Below, in pieces: positions 1 to 7,259 of a stretch of 13,320 nucleotides of DNA. The stretch is from CAZLLV01 sp964560325. Its GTDB lineage: Bacteria; Acidobacteriota; Thermoanaerobaculia; Multivoradales; DATKCC01. The notes beneath the pieces are model-generated. The model saw only the letters and a list, made by a program, of their open reading frames with translations, did not search any database and had not been told where the DNA came from. The stretch is from the NCBI GenBank assembly GCA_964560325.1, contig CAZLLV010000216.1, positions 1 through 13,320 of the forward strand. Direction: 5' to 3'. The number at the start of each line of letters is the position of its first letter. Within the stretch, counting starts at the first letter, position 1. The position numbers and the translations under genes are program-made.

Positions 1-3000
1 CGCGAGGAGATCGGCCATGAAGACGTCCAGCTCCGGCGACGGCTCGGGATCGGGATCGGGATCGGGGTCCGGATCGGGGTCTGGATCCGGATCAGGGTCG
101 GGACCAGGATCACCGCCCTCGACCGGCGTCTCCACCGTCGACTCGTCGTCCTCCGGCCGCCGGTCCGGCCCGCTCACCCCGTCGTCCCGAATCACCACAC
201 GGTTGACGACACGCTCCACCCCCTCCGGCAGCTCCGCGTCGACCACCACGGCGAACCGCACCGACCCCTCCTGCCCGGGCGCGAGCTCGCCCACCTTCCA
301 GCTACAGACGGCACCCGGCCCGACCCCCAGGTCGCAGGCCCAGCCCGCCTCCGACTCCCCCGGAGCGAACCGCACGTGCTCCGCCACCGTCTCCTCGAGC
401 ACCACCCCCGACGCCCCCTGGTCGCCGCGGTTCCGGTAGGCGAGCGTGTAGACCACCAGCCCGCCCGGCTCCGCCGTCACCCCGGAGTCGTCCTTCACGA
501 CCCCCAGATCGGGCGCCGCATCGAGCGGCGTCGTCACCACCGCCTCGTCGTTGCCCGGCTCCGGATCGGCCCCGTTCGCGCCGTCGTCCCCGACCCGCAC
601 CCGGTTGACCAGCTCCTCGACCCCGGGCGGCACGGCGTCGTCCAGACGCACCGCAAACTCCACCTCCCCCGAAGCACCCGCCGGAAGGTCTCCCACCACG
701 AGCGTGCAGGTCGTCAGCGAGTACCCCTTCTGCTGGATGCGATCCGCCTTCAGCTTCGACTGGATCCGCTCCGACTTGAGCTTCCCGGCCAGCACCGCCG
801 GCCCGCTCCCGGCCAGGGGTAGAGCCCCACAGCTCCACCCGGCGCTCGACGCCTCGAGCGTCGCGAACACCGGCACCGTCTCCTCGAGCACCACCCCCGT
901 CGCTCCTTGGGAGCCGAGGTTCTCGTAGCGGATCGTGTAGACGACGACCTCACCCGGCCGCGCCACGGCAGCGTCGGCCGACTTCGTCACCGCCAGGTCG
1001 GGCGCCGCCTGGACCGGCGTCACTACCTCGTCCTCGTCGTTCCCCGGCACCGGATCGGGACCGTTCCCGCCGTCGTCCCCGACCCGCACCCGGTTGACGA
1101 CCTGCTCGACCCCCGCCGGCAGCGTCTCGTCGAGCCGGACGGCGAAGGTGACCTCACCCGACTCCCCAGCCGCCAGGTCATCCACGGCCAGACGGCAGGT
1201 GGAGAAGTGCCCCGCCTTTTCCTGGATGCGCTCCGCCTTCAGCTTGCCGGCGAGCGACGCCGAGCCACTCCCGACGGCGACGGCGACGGAACCACAGCTC
1301 CAGCCATCGCTCGAAGCACCCGGCACAAACTCCCCGAGCTCCGGCACCGTCTCCTCGACCACTACACCCGTCGCTGCCTGGTCCCCCAGGTTCTCGTACC
1401 GGATCGTGTAGACCACGACCTCACCCGGCCGCACGCTCCCTGCCGGCCCCACCTTCGTCACCGCGAGATCGGGCGCCGCCTCGACCGGCGTGGCCACCTC
1501 GTCCTCGTCGTCCCCCGGATCGAGGTCGGGACCGTTCGCCCCGTCGTCGAAGACCGCCGCGGAGTTGACGACCTCCTCGACCCCCGCCGGCAGCACCTCG
1601 TCCAGCCGCACCGCGAAAGTCACCGATCCGGCATCACCCGGCGCGAGGTTGCCCACCAGCCGCGTGCAGACCGAGCCGGCCACGCCACCCCCGGCACACG
1701 ACCACTCGGGATCGGACGCCCCCGGCACGAACACCACGTGCTCCGGCACCACCTCCCGCAGCGCCACTCCCGTCGCCGTCTGCGTCCCCTCGTTCGCGTA
1801 CGAGAGCGTGTAGACCAGCACCTCCCCGGGTCGCACGACGTCGCTCCCGGCGGTCTTCACCACCGAGAGGTCCGGCGCCGCCTCGACCGGTGTCCGCTCG
1901 TCGGCCACGTTGTCGCCCGGCACCGGATCGGCCCCGTTCGTCCCGTCGTCGCGCACCGACGCCCGGTTCACGAGCTCCTCGACCCCCGCCGTCAACACGG
2001 GCGCCACCCGCACCGCGAACACCGCCTCACCCGACGCGCCGGCCGCGAGATCGCCCACGACCAACGAACAGACCGAGCCGGGCGAGCTCCCCGAGCACGA
2101 CCACCCGCCGGTCGAAGCCCCCGGCGCAAACTCCCCGTGAAACGGCACCGTCTCCTCGAGCACCACCCCCGTCGCGTCCTGATCGCCGGCGTTCCCGTAC
2201 GACAGCGTGTAGATCGCCACCTCACCGGTTTCGACCGTCACACCCCCGTCGCCCTTCGCCAGCCGCAGATCGGGTGCCGCGAGAAGCGGCGTCTCCTCCT
2301 CGGCCGACGCTCGCTCGACCTGGTCGGAGTTGAGGCCGTCGTCCCGCAGCTCCGCCACGTTCCGCAGCAGATCCCGCCCCGCCGGCACCGGCGCCCCATC
2401 GGCCCGCACGGCGAAGTCGAACGTCCGGCTCTCCCCGGCGCTGAGGCTCAGAAACTCCAGCGAGCAGAGCCCGCCGGCGAGGCCCCCGTTCGAGCAGCTC
2501 CACCCGGCCGAAGACCCAGCCGCCACGAACCGCCCCCCGAGCGGCACCGTGTCGGTCAGCACCAGCCCGGTCGCCCCCTGCGAGCCCACGTTCTCGGCCC
2601 GCAGCCGGTAGACCACCGTCCCACCCGGCGGAACCGTCGCACCCCCGTCGCTCTTGTCCAGCACCAGCACCGGCGACGCCGCGATCGGCACGATCACGTC
2701 CCACGGAATCGTCACGAACGCCCCGTGCGCATACGAGAGGAAGAGCCGCGCCGACGCCTCCTCGACGCCGGCAGGTAGAAACGGCGGCACACGCACCCGA
2801 AAGATCACCTGCGCCGTCCACCCCGCCGGCACCGGATCGAGCTCGACGTGCAGGTTCTCCTCGCCGGGCGAGTTGCCGGCGACCACCGTCCCCGCCGGCT
2901 CGTCCGACTCCGCGTAGCGGGTCGAGACGGTCCCGGCGACGAACAGGAGGTTCGGATCGGAGAAGGCCGACGTGACCGCGGCCCCGGAGAGCTCCTCAGT

Positions 3001-3165
3001 GGACGAGGTGTTGACCACGTTCGCGGTCACCCGGATCTCGGCGCCGGCGAGCACCGTCCCCCCGGGCGACCGCGTGACGGTGAAGTCCCCGTGCGTCGCC
3101 CACACGGGACGCACGAAGAGAGAGCAGAGAAGCACTGCGAAAACGAGACGGACGAGCTTCGACAT
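1..3165 (-). CDS. Large exported DUF11-repeat (Ig-like) surface protein, 3' end outside window
   Basis: The frame is open from ATG at 3165 to the left edge: 1055 codons, checked codon by codon, without a stop. A GGAGG lies 9 nt before the ATG. Residues 1-23 form a Sec signal peptide (hydrophobic core, VWA|T cleavage). Residues 24-160 are a degenerate Ig-like domain. Six repeats follow, starting near residues 163, 297, 430, 564, 721 and 884 and matching the DUF11/B_ant_repeat pattern: APDL..K, PGE.VVYT..Y.N.G.Q.ATGVVLEETVP, WSC...C, VG.LA.G..G...FAVR, LPAGVEE.VN and DDG.NG.DP. An Asp-Pro linker (1023-1040) then runs into LDVFMADLLA at the edge. Each repeat has one cysteine pair, probably a disulfide, which suits a periplasmic or extracellular place. 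Met is nearly absent (M1 and M1051). The gene starts 115 nt behind trbI on the same strand and may be co-transcribed with it. Family known: DUF11 repeats are common in large surface proteins; a mating-contact role is inference. The C-terminal anchor is not visible. Confidence 0.9.
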   Translation of the reverse strand, partial: MSKLVRLVFAVLLCSLFVRPVWATHGDFTVTRSPGGTVLAGAEIRVTANVVNTSSTEELSGAAVTSAFSDPNLLFVAGTVSTRYAESDEPAGTVVAGNSPGEENLHVELDPVPAGWTAQVIFRVRVPPFLPAGVEEASARLFLSYAHGAFVTIPWDVIVPIAASPVLVLDKSDGGATVPPGGTVVYRLRAENVGSQGATGLVLTDTVPLGGRFVAAGSSAGWSCSNGGLAGGLCSLEFLSLSAGESRTFDFAVRADGAPVPAGRDLLRNVAELRDDGLNSDQVERASAEEETPLLAAPDLRLAKGDGGVTVETGEVAIYTLSYGNAGDQDATGVVLEETVPFHGEFAPGASTGGWSCSGSSPGSVCSLVVGDLAAGASGEAVFAVRVAPVLTAGVEELVNRASVRDDGTNGADPVPGDNVADERTPVEAAPDLSVVKTAGSDVVRPGEVLVYTLSYANEGTQTATGVALREVVPEHVVFVPGASDPEWSCAGGGVAGSVCTRLVGNLAPGDAGSVTFAVRLDEVLPAGVEEVVNSAAVFDDGANGPDLDPGDDEDEVATPVEAAPDLAVTKVGPAGSVRPGEVVVYTIRYENLGDQAATGVVVEETVPELGEFVPGASSDGWSCGSVAVAVGSGSASLAGKLKAERIQEKAGHFSTCRLAVDDLAAGESGEVTFAVRLDETLPAGVEQVVNRVRVGDDGGNGPDPVPGNDEDEVVTPVQAAPDLAVTKSADAAVARPGEVVVYTIRYENLGSQGATGVVLEETVPVFATLEASSAGWSCGALPLAGSGPAVLAGKLKSERIQSKLKADRIQQKGYSLTTCTLVVGDLPAGASGEVEFAVRLDDAVPPGVEELVNRVRVGDDGANGADPEPGNDEAVVTTPLDAAPDLGVVKDDSGVTAEPGGLVVYTLAYRNRGDQGASGVVLEETVAEHVRFAPGESEAGWACDLGVGPGAVCSWKVGELAPGQEGSVRFAVVVDAELPEGVERVVNRVVIRDDGVSGPDRRPEDDESTVETPVEGGDPGPDPDPDPDPDPDPDPDPDPEPSPELDVFMADLLA
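46..99 (-). repeat. Asp-Pro dipeptide linker, nine DP units
   Basis: Nine consecutive Asp-Pro pairs (residues 1023-1040) follow a GGDPGP lead-in and run into EPSPE. At DNA level this is an imperfect hexamer repeat, GATCCC/GACCCG-like on the coding strand. Each unit is two codons, so slippage would change linker length without breaking the frame. Such rigid acidic linkers typically separate repeat stalks from a terminal domain in surface proteins; the terminal domain here lies beyond the window. Confidence 0.9.
121..2676 (-). repeat. Six tandem DUF11-type protein repeats
   Basis: The repeats span residues about 164-1015 of the surface protein. The distance between successive SPVL/APDL starts is 134, 133, 134, 157 and 163 residues, and the last copy is about 131. 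Copies 4 and 5 are longer because of an insert inside the cysteine loop. Cysteine pairs are C224-C234, C357-C366, C490-C500, C624-C657, C779-C820 and C944-C954. Copies 4 and 5 look closest to each other in wording (YTIRYENLG, NRVRVGDDG), which suggests internal duplication. The repeats explain the long GC-rich shadow frames seen on the opposite strand here. Confidence 0.9.
730..783 (-). repeat. Tandem 9-residue KLK(S/A)-(E/D)RIQ duplication inside DUF11 repeat 5
   Basis: Residues 795-803 (KLKSERIQS) and 804-812 (KLKADRIQQ) are two consecutive 27-bp units that differ at several synonymous and non-synonymous positions. A single copy of the same motif (KLKAERIQE, residues 641-649) lies at the equivalent place in repeat 4. 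The motif is basic and looks amphipathic, unlike the acidic beta-rich surroundings. It sits between the two cysteines of the WSC...C loop. Confidence 0.85.
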
Positions 3166-3280
3166 CGGAGAGGACCTCCAGGTAGGCGTCGATGGAGAAG
3201 GAAAGACGACGAACGAGACGACGAGGAGAGAGCGCGGGGCGCAGAAGCACCCGCGGCGGGGAAGAAGAACCGTCAGCCCA
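3166..3280 (-). other. Non-coding spacer between trbI and the DUF11 protein gene
   Basis: This 115-nt gap has no convincing ORF. On the coding strand it holds a weak stem (GCGGG/CCCGC) with no following T run, a pyrimidine-rich stretch containing the 9-nt direct repeat TCGTCGTCT (3204-3212 and 3216-3224), and the GGAGG ribosome-binding site near the ATG at 3165. I see neither a convincing -35/-10 pair nor a rho-independent terminator, so read-through from trbI is possible. Confidence 0.5.
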
Positions 3281-4696
3281 TCAAGGCAGCCTCCCCTCCG
3301 GGAAGACCAGGTCCCGCGACACGAGGAGCGACAGCCGCTGCCCGGCCGAGAGCGTCAACGTCGGCGGCCGGTCGATCCCGCGCCGCAGGATCTCCTGACT
3401 CAACCGCCCCAGCTCGAGCCCGAGCTGCTGCGCCGCCACCTGACCCGCGACCTGACCCCCATCGGGCGCGAAACCCTGCACCGCGGTCCGCTCCTGCGGC
3501 TGCGAGAGCTGCACCCCGGCTCCCACCAGGCTGAGCGCGACCGCGTTCCCGAACCGCGCCCACCAGTGGTTGTCGACCTCTGCCCGCGCCCCGGCCGTCC
3601 CATCGACCGACCCCGCCGGCAGCTCCGGCAGCTCGTAGACCACACCCGACGGCAGCCGCAACCGCCGCCAGACCAGCAGTACCCGGCGATCCCCGACCGT
3701 CGCCCGCGCCGCCTGCGACCCGAAGACCTCCGTCCCCCGCGGGATCACCACCACCGAGTGACTCTCCGAGTCGTAGACGTCCCGCGCCACCCACGCCCGC
3801 ACCGGCCCCGGCACGTCTGTCCCGATGTCGTGCGTGAGCACCAGCGGCACCACGACCCCCGCCGCCAGCCGCGGCGGCCCGACCGATCCCGACCCGGCGG
3901 AACGAGGCTCCAGCCGATGCCCCGCGAGCGTCGGCAAGTCCAGCCGAGCGCCCGCCGCTCCGGACGAACCAGGCTCCGCCTCCCGATGCCGAACCTCGAG
4001 CGGAGACACCCCACCCCCACCCGGCAGCACCCGCTCCACCCGTCGCCGCAGCGCCTCGAGCGGAGCCGCCACGTCCGGCCGCTCCTCGCGATCCGGGAAC
4101 GACCCCCGAGGCAGACCCGCACCCGCGAACGACCCCGAACCGACTGCACTCCCAGCCGACCCCGCCGGCGACAGAGCCGAGCCGATCGCCGAGAGCCGCT
4201 GCGGCGCCGGCGGGGGAGAAGGGGGCGGCGACGGAGGCGCCCAGGACGGCGGCGGCGAACCTCCCAGCTCCTCCTCCCCGAGCCCCCACTCCTCCGGCAG
4301 CTCCAGGTCCGGCGGCGCCGGCGGAGGCTTCCGCGCCTGCAACTCCTCCCGCAGCCGCTCGCGCGCGTACTCCTCGATCCGCTCCGCCGAGAGAGGCGCC
4401 GTCCGCGACGGCGGCCGCGCCTCCTCCGCCTCCGCCCGCTCGCGCGAGAAGTCGTGCGAGTAGCGCGCGGTCAGCACCGCCAGCACGCCGAGGAACCCGA
4501 CCGCGACCACCACCGCCGCCGTCCGCCCGACCCGCCGCAGCCGCGGCGGCCGTCCCGGGTGCACCGTCCCGCCACCGGCCGGCGACTCAGCCGGCCGGCC
4601 GGGCGAAGCGCCGGAAGCGCCACCCTCCGCCGTCAGCTCCTCCGGACGCACCGGCGGCGGCTCGCCCGCGTGACCCTCCGGACCCCGCCCGCTCAC
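3281..4696 (-). CDS. trbI: TrbI / VirB10-type T4SS core-complex protein
   Basis: This 471-residue protein would bridge inner and outer membranes in the T4SS core complex. It has a Pro-rich cytoplasmic N-terminus, one membrane segment (about residues 57-77, after RRLRRVGR-like basic residues), a long Pro-rich periplasmic spacer (123-165, many PPP runs) and a C-terminal VirB10 domain. Family motifs are clear: a GVVVPLVLTHDIGTDVPG block from 280, VYDS at 307, VIPRGTEVFG at 317, LVWRRLRLPSG near 341, VDNHWWARFG at 374 and RPPTLTLSAGQ at 443. The start is GTG at 4696, overlapping the trbG stop as GTGA, with a G-rich Shine-Dalgarno-like run just upstream. No ATG is possible, because the chain has no internal methionine; it also has no cysteine. 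It follows trbG directly and ends 115 nt before the repeat-protein gene. Confidence 0.93.
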   Translation of the reverse strand: MSGRGPEGHAGEPPPVRPEELTAEGGASGASPGRPAESPAGGGTVHPGRPPRLRRVGRTAAVVVAVGFLGVLAVLTARYSHDFSRERAEAEEARPPSRTAPLSAERIEEYARERLREELQARKPPPAPPDLELPEEWGLGEEELGGSPPPSWAPPSPPPSPPPAPQRLSAIGSALSPAGSAGSAVGSGSFAGAGLPRGSFPDREERPDVAAPLEALRRRVERVLPGGGGVSPLEVRHREAEPGSSGAAGARLDLPTLAGHRLEPRSAGSGSVGPPRLAAGVVVPLVLTHDIGTDVPGPVRAWVARDVYDSESHSVVVIPRGTEVFGSQAARATVGDRRVLLVWRRLRLPSGVVYELPELPAGSVDGTAGARAEVDNHWWARFGNAVALSLVGAGVQLSQPQERTAVQGFAPDGGQVAGQVAAQQLGLELGRLSQEILRRGIDRPPTLTLSAGQRLSLLVSRDLVFPEGRLP

Positions 4697-5691
4697 CGCA
4701 GCCCCCCGACCCGCTCGATCGTCAGCCTCCGGACCCGGTCCTCCGACCCGACCACCAGCCGCAGCGCCTCCGCCACCGTCGGCACCACCAGCCACTCCCC
4801 ACCGGGCCGAAGCGACGCATCGACCGGCATCGGCTCCCCGTCGGCCCCGACCACCAGCACCGCCGGCAGATCCCGGTGCCGCGCCGCCGCCGGCAGCCGC
4901 AAGAACGTCCGCTCCCCGTCGTCGTAGACCACCTCCGGCGTCCACCCGAGCCGGTTCCGCGGCCAGAGCGGACGCTCGAACCGGTACGCGAAGTGGAGCC
5001 GCGACGGATCGGCCGTCGCCGCGACCGCCGACGCCACGGGAGCCTCCCGGCAAGCCGATGGCGCCACCCCCTCCGCCACCCGCCGGCTCCACTCGTGCGG
5101 GTAGGAAAACTCCGCCAGCGCGTCGTACCCCGGCTCGACCGCACCCTCCTCGGGTGGCCGCGGCGACAGCAGCTCCACCACGTAGAGCCGCCGATCCGTC
5201 CGGATCACCAGGTTGGTCAGGAGGTTGAAGCTGCGAGGCTTGAACACCAGCACCGGCCGTGTCCCCGGCGCCGAGACCTCCTCGACCAGCCAGCGCTCCG
5301 AGTCCCCGATCGCCAGGTGCAAGACCGTCTCGTCCGCCGCCAGCCGGATCGAGCAGGCCCGGTAGGGGAGACAGGACACCTGCGGCACCCGCTCCCCGTA
5401 AACGAACCGCCGCGCATCCGGCCGCGCCAGAACCGGCGGCTCCTCGACGCTCACCGCCTCCTCCGGCACCTCCCGCAGCTCGAACAGCTCCTCCAGCACC
5501 CTCCCGCGACGCGGCTCGACCCGGCTCGCGAGCGGAGGAGCCCCCTCCGCGACCACCGGCGCCGGCGTCGCCGCCACCGGGAAGAGCTCCAGCTCGGTCA
5601 ACGGGCCACCGCCCTCGGCCGCCACGGCGAGCGCCGGACACACCAGCGCCAGCCCACACGTCCACACCCCACGCATCACCACACGAATCAT
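4693..5691 (-). CDS. trbG: TrbG / VirB9-type T4SS outer-membrane core protein
   Basis: This 332-residue protein is exported to the periplasm and, by family, forms the outer-membrane ring with VirB10. A signal peptide covers residues 1-25 (MRGVWTCGLALVCPALAVAA core); C18 lacks a proper lipobox, so it is probably not a lipoprotein. Family blocks are GDSERWLVEEV (129-139), KPRSFNLLTNLVIRTDRR (151-168), FAYRFERP (234-241) and PEVVYDDGERTFLRLP (252-267). Cysteines C107 and C113 may pair. The start ATG at 5691 has GGAGGG 6 nt upstream, which favours it over the in-frame ATG at codon 6. It lies 15 nt after trbF, and its stop overlaps the GTG of trbI. No VirB7/TrbH-like lipoprotein gene lies beside it. 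Confidence 0.93.
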   Translation of the reverse strand: MIRVVMRGVWTCGLALVCPALAVAAEGGGPLTELELFPVAATPAPVVAEGAPPLASRVEPRRGRVLEELFELREVPEEAVSVEEPPVLARPDARRFVYGERVPQVSCLPYRACSIRLAADETVLHLAIGDSERWLVEEVSAPGTRPVLVFKPRSFNLLTNLVIRTDRRLYVVELLSPRPPEEGAVEPGYDALAEFSYPHEWSRRVAEGVAPSACREAPVASAVAATADPSRLHFAYRFERPLWPRNRLGWTPEVVYDDGERTFLRLPAAARHRDLPAVLVVGADGEPMPVDASLRPGGEWLVVPTVAEALRLVVGSEDRVRRLTIERVGGLR

Positions 5692-5706
5692 CGTTGTCCC
5701 TCCAGT

Positions 5707-6438
5707 TCAGGAATCGGTCGGAGTGAGCCGGGTCCAATCGAGGTCCGCCACCTTGATCCCCAAGGGATTGGCGAGCGCCTCCTCGACCGCCTCCGGCGGA
5801 TCGATCGTCACCGTCAGAAGCGCCCGCCACGTCTGCCGCTCGACGAGCGCCCCGTTGAGATTGCGGACCGCCTCGGTCCAGTGGACCTCGTAGACGTCCC
5901 GCTCCGAGAGATAGAGAAGAGAGGTCAGCGTCGGCGTCACCGTCGTCCGCGCCGCCCGCGAGAACGGAGGCGTCTCCCGGTAGTGGTCGTTGAGCACTCC
6001 CACCGCCCGCCCCGCCGCGTAGTCGTACGCCCGCAGGATCAGCCGCCGCTGCGCCACCCGGTCGGTCGTCACCGTCCGGCTGTTGACGACGAAGAGCCCG
6101 AGCGCGTGCCGCACCATCGCCTCCGTCGGCTCCGCCGCCTCCGTCAACGGCTCGACCTCGACCACCGCGCCGTCCCGATCCGCATGCACCAGGTAGGGCA
6201 CGATCTCCGGATCGCCCCCTGCCCGGACCAGCGCCACGAGCGCCACCAGGAGAGCCACCGACAGCGCCGCCGACCCCACCGCCAGCACCTGGAGCAACCG
6301 CTGCCGCCGCGCCGAAGCATCGATCCGCCCCGTCCGCGCCGACAGGTACGGATGGAGATCGTCCTCTCCCCGGAGTTCCGGATACGACACCACCCGCCGC
6401 CCGGCCGTCCGCCGCCGCCCCTTCGTGGGCGCGCTCAT
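5707..6438 (-). CDS. trbF: TrbF / VirB8-type T4SS inner-membrane scaffold protein
   Basis: This bitopic inner-membrane protein of 243 residues has a periplasmic NTF2-like domain and, by family, links the channel parts. The cytoplasmic N-terminus is basic (residues 1-48), followed by one membrane helix (about 49-72, LLQVLAVGSAALSVALLVAL). The family signature NPLGIKVADLDW (224-235) at the C-terminus is diagnostic for TrbF/VirB8, supported by VYEVHWTEAVR (182-192) and a VVNSRTVTTD segment (117-126). The start ATG at 6438 overlaps the trbL stop as ATGA, which implies translational coupling. Length and order (trbL-trbF-trbG) match Tn4371-type clusters. Confidence 0.93.
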   Translation of the reverse strand: MSAPTKGRRRTAGRRVVSYPELRGEDDLHPYLSARTGRIDASARRQRLLQVLAVGSAALSVALLVALVALVRAGGDPEIVPYLVHADRDGAVVEVEPLTEAAEPTEAMVRHALGLFVVNSRTVTTDRVAQRRLILRAYDYAAGRAVGVLNDHYRETPPFSRAARTTVTPTLTSLLYLSERDVYEVHWTEAVRNLNGALVERQTWRALLTVTIDPPEAVEEALANPLGIKVADLDWTRLTPTDS

Positions 6439-7259
6439 CGCCCCGCCCGTCCCATCGGATTCAAGCTCGACATCGAAAACGGCCCCGTGATCTGACCCGC
6501 GATCGACCCCGGGAGCGCCACCACCAGCCCCGCCCACACGGCCGCCGTCACCGGGATCGCCACGAAGAGCCGCGGATCGGTGAAGAGCGAGAAGTCGGAG
6601 GCGCTCTCCAGCGCCTGCCCCCAGATCGTCGCGAGATTCGAGCCGATCCCCACCAGCAGATAGATCACGAAGATCCGCACCCCCAGATGGACCAGGTAGC
6701 GCAGATATCCCTCCGCGAGGCCCCAGGTCAGCCCGTGCCCGGCGAAGCCGAGAAAGAAGGGCAGCCCGCCGAGCGCCACCGCCGACTCGACCAGCACCTT
6801 CGTAAGCACCCCCGCGATCAGCGCGAACGCGACCAGCAGCGCCACCGCCGTGAAGAGCCGCAGAAAGACCCCGACCGGATTGAAGAGCGACGCCACCTGC
6901 TCCCACGACGTGAACATCGAGAAGAAGAGCTCCACCCCCTCGTCGAGCACCGCCGACGGCGAGAGGCCCGCCACCCCCGTCAGGTCCTCCGCCAGGAAGG
7001 CGAAGCCGTCGAGCAGCTGCCAGAGCCAGAACGGCGCCACCGTCAAAAAGCCCCAGAGGATGAAGAAGAGCACCAGCTTTTGAACCAGCCGCGCCCAGAA
7101 ATCCGACCGCTCGGCGAGCAGCCACGTCCCCGCGCTCCAGGAGAAATCGATCGCCCAGAGCACCACGAAGAGCGTCCGCATCGGCCCGTAGACCCGCAGG
7201 AAGAGCGAGAACGACGACGCCTGGAAGAGCGACACGATCGAATCGAGCGTCCCCTCCAT
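6435..7259 (-). CDS. trbL: TrbL / VirB6-type polytopic T4SS channel protein, short form
   Basis: This 274-residue, strongly hydrophobic protein has about six or seven candidate membrane segments, for example near residues 28-47, 61-86, 130-155, 158-175 and 185-210, and an LVVALPGSIAGQI stretch near the end. By family it is the inner-membrane channel component that contacts DNA in transit. The position between trbJ and trbF identifies it. It is VirB6-sized and lacks the long soluble C-terminal tail that makes many TrbL proteins 400-550 residues. The ATG at 7259 shares one base with the trbJ stop (TGATG) and has a GGAGG 7 nt upstream. Individual membrane boundaries are read by eye only. Confidence 0.88.
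   Translation of the reverse strand: MEGTLDSIVSLFQASSFSLFLRVYGPMRTLFVVLWAIDFSWSAGTWLLAERSDFWARLVQKLVLFFILWGFLTVAPFWLWQLLDGFAFLAEDLTGVAGLSPSAVLDEGVELFFSMFTSWEQVASLFNPVGVFLRLFTAVALLVAFALIAGVLTKVLVESAVALGGLPFFLGFAGHGLTWGLAEGYLRYLVHLGVRIFVIYLLVGIGSNLATIWGQALESASDFSLFTDPRLFVAIPVTAAVWAGLVVALPGSIAGQITGPFSMSSLNPMGRAGR

Noticed and set aside
17..439. Plus-strand frame with a Gly-Ser repeat
   Set aside because: The Gly-Ser run is the antisense reading of the Asp-Pro linker in the minus-strand surface protein.
121..2676. Regular repetition that might suggest a CRISPR array or satellite DNA
   Set aside because: The period is about 400 bp with diverged DNA but conserved protein motifs, so it is a protein repeat, not a CRISPR array.
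907..2778. Long plus-strand frame of 623 codons
   Set aside because: Arg/His/Pro-rich text without any domain; it lies opposite the DUF11 repeat gene, whose frame gives clear repeated family motifs. It is a GC-driven shadow.
302..2821. Minus-strand frames in other phases (302-838, 750-953, 1992-2225, 2222-2821)
   Set aside because: Gly/Arg/Ala-rich out-of-phase readings of the DUF11 gene; none has a consistent repeat or domain.
3166..3280. Promoter for the DUF11 gene in the spacer
   Set aside because: No convincing -35/-10 pair with proper spacing; only a pyrimidine-rich tract, a weak stem and short direct repeats.
2972..4927. Plus-strand frame of 651 codons
   Set aside because: Arg/Pro/His-rich, crosses the trbI gene, the spacer and the start of the DUF11 gene on the other strand; no recognisable motif.
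4693..5691. TrbG as a lipoprotein because of C18 in the signal region
   Set aside because: The residues before C18 (A-L-V) do not form a lipobox, and a normal AVAA cleavage region follows.
4876..6495. Plus-strand frame of 539 codons
   Set aside because: Opposite trbG and trbF, both with diagnostic motifs; composition is that of an antisense shadow.
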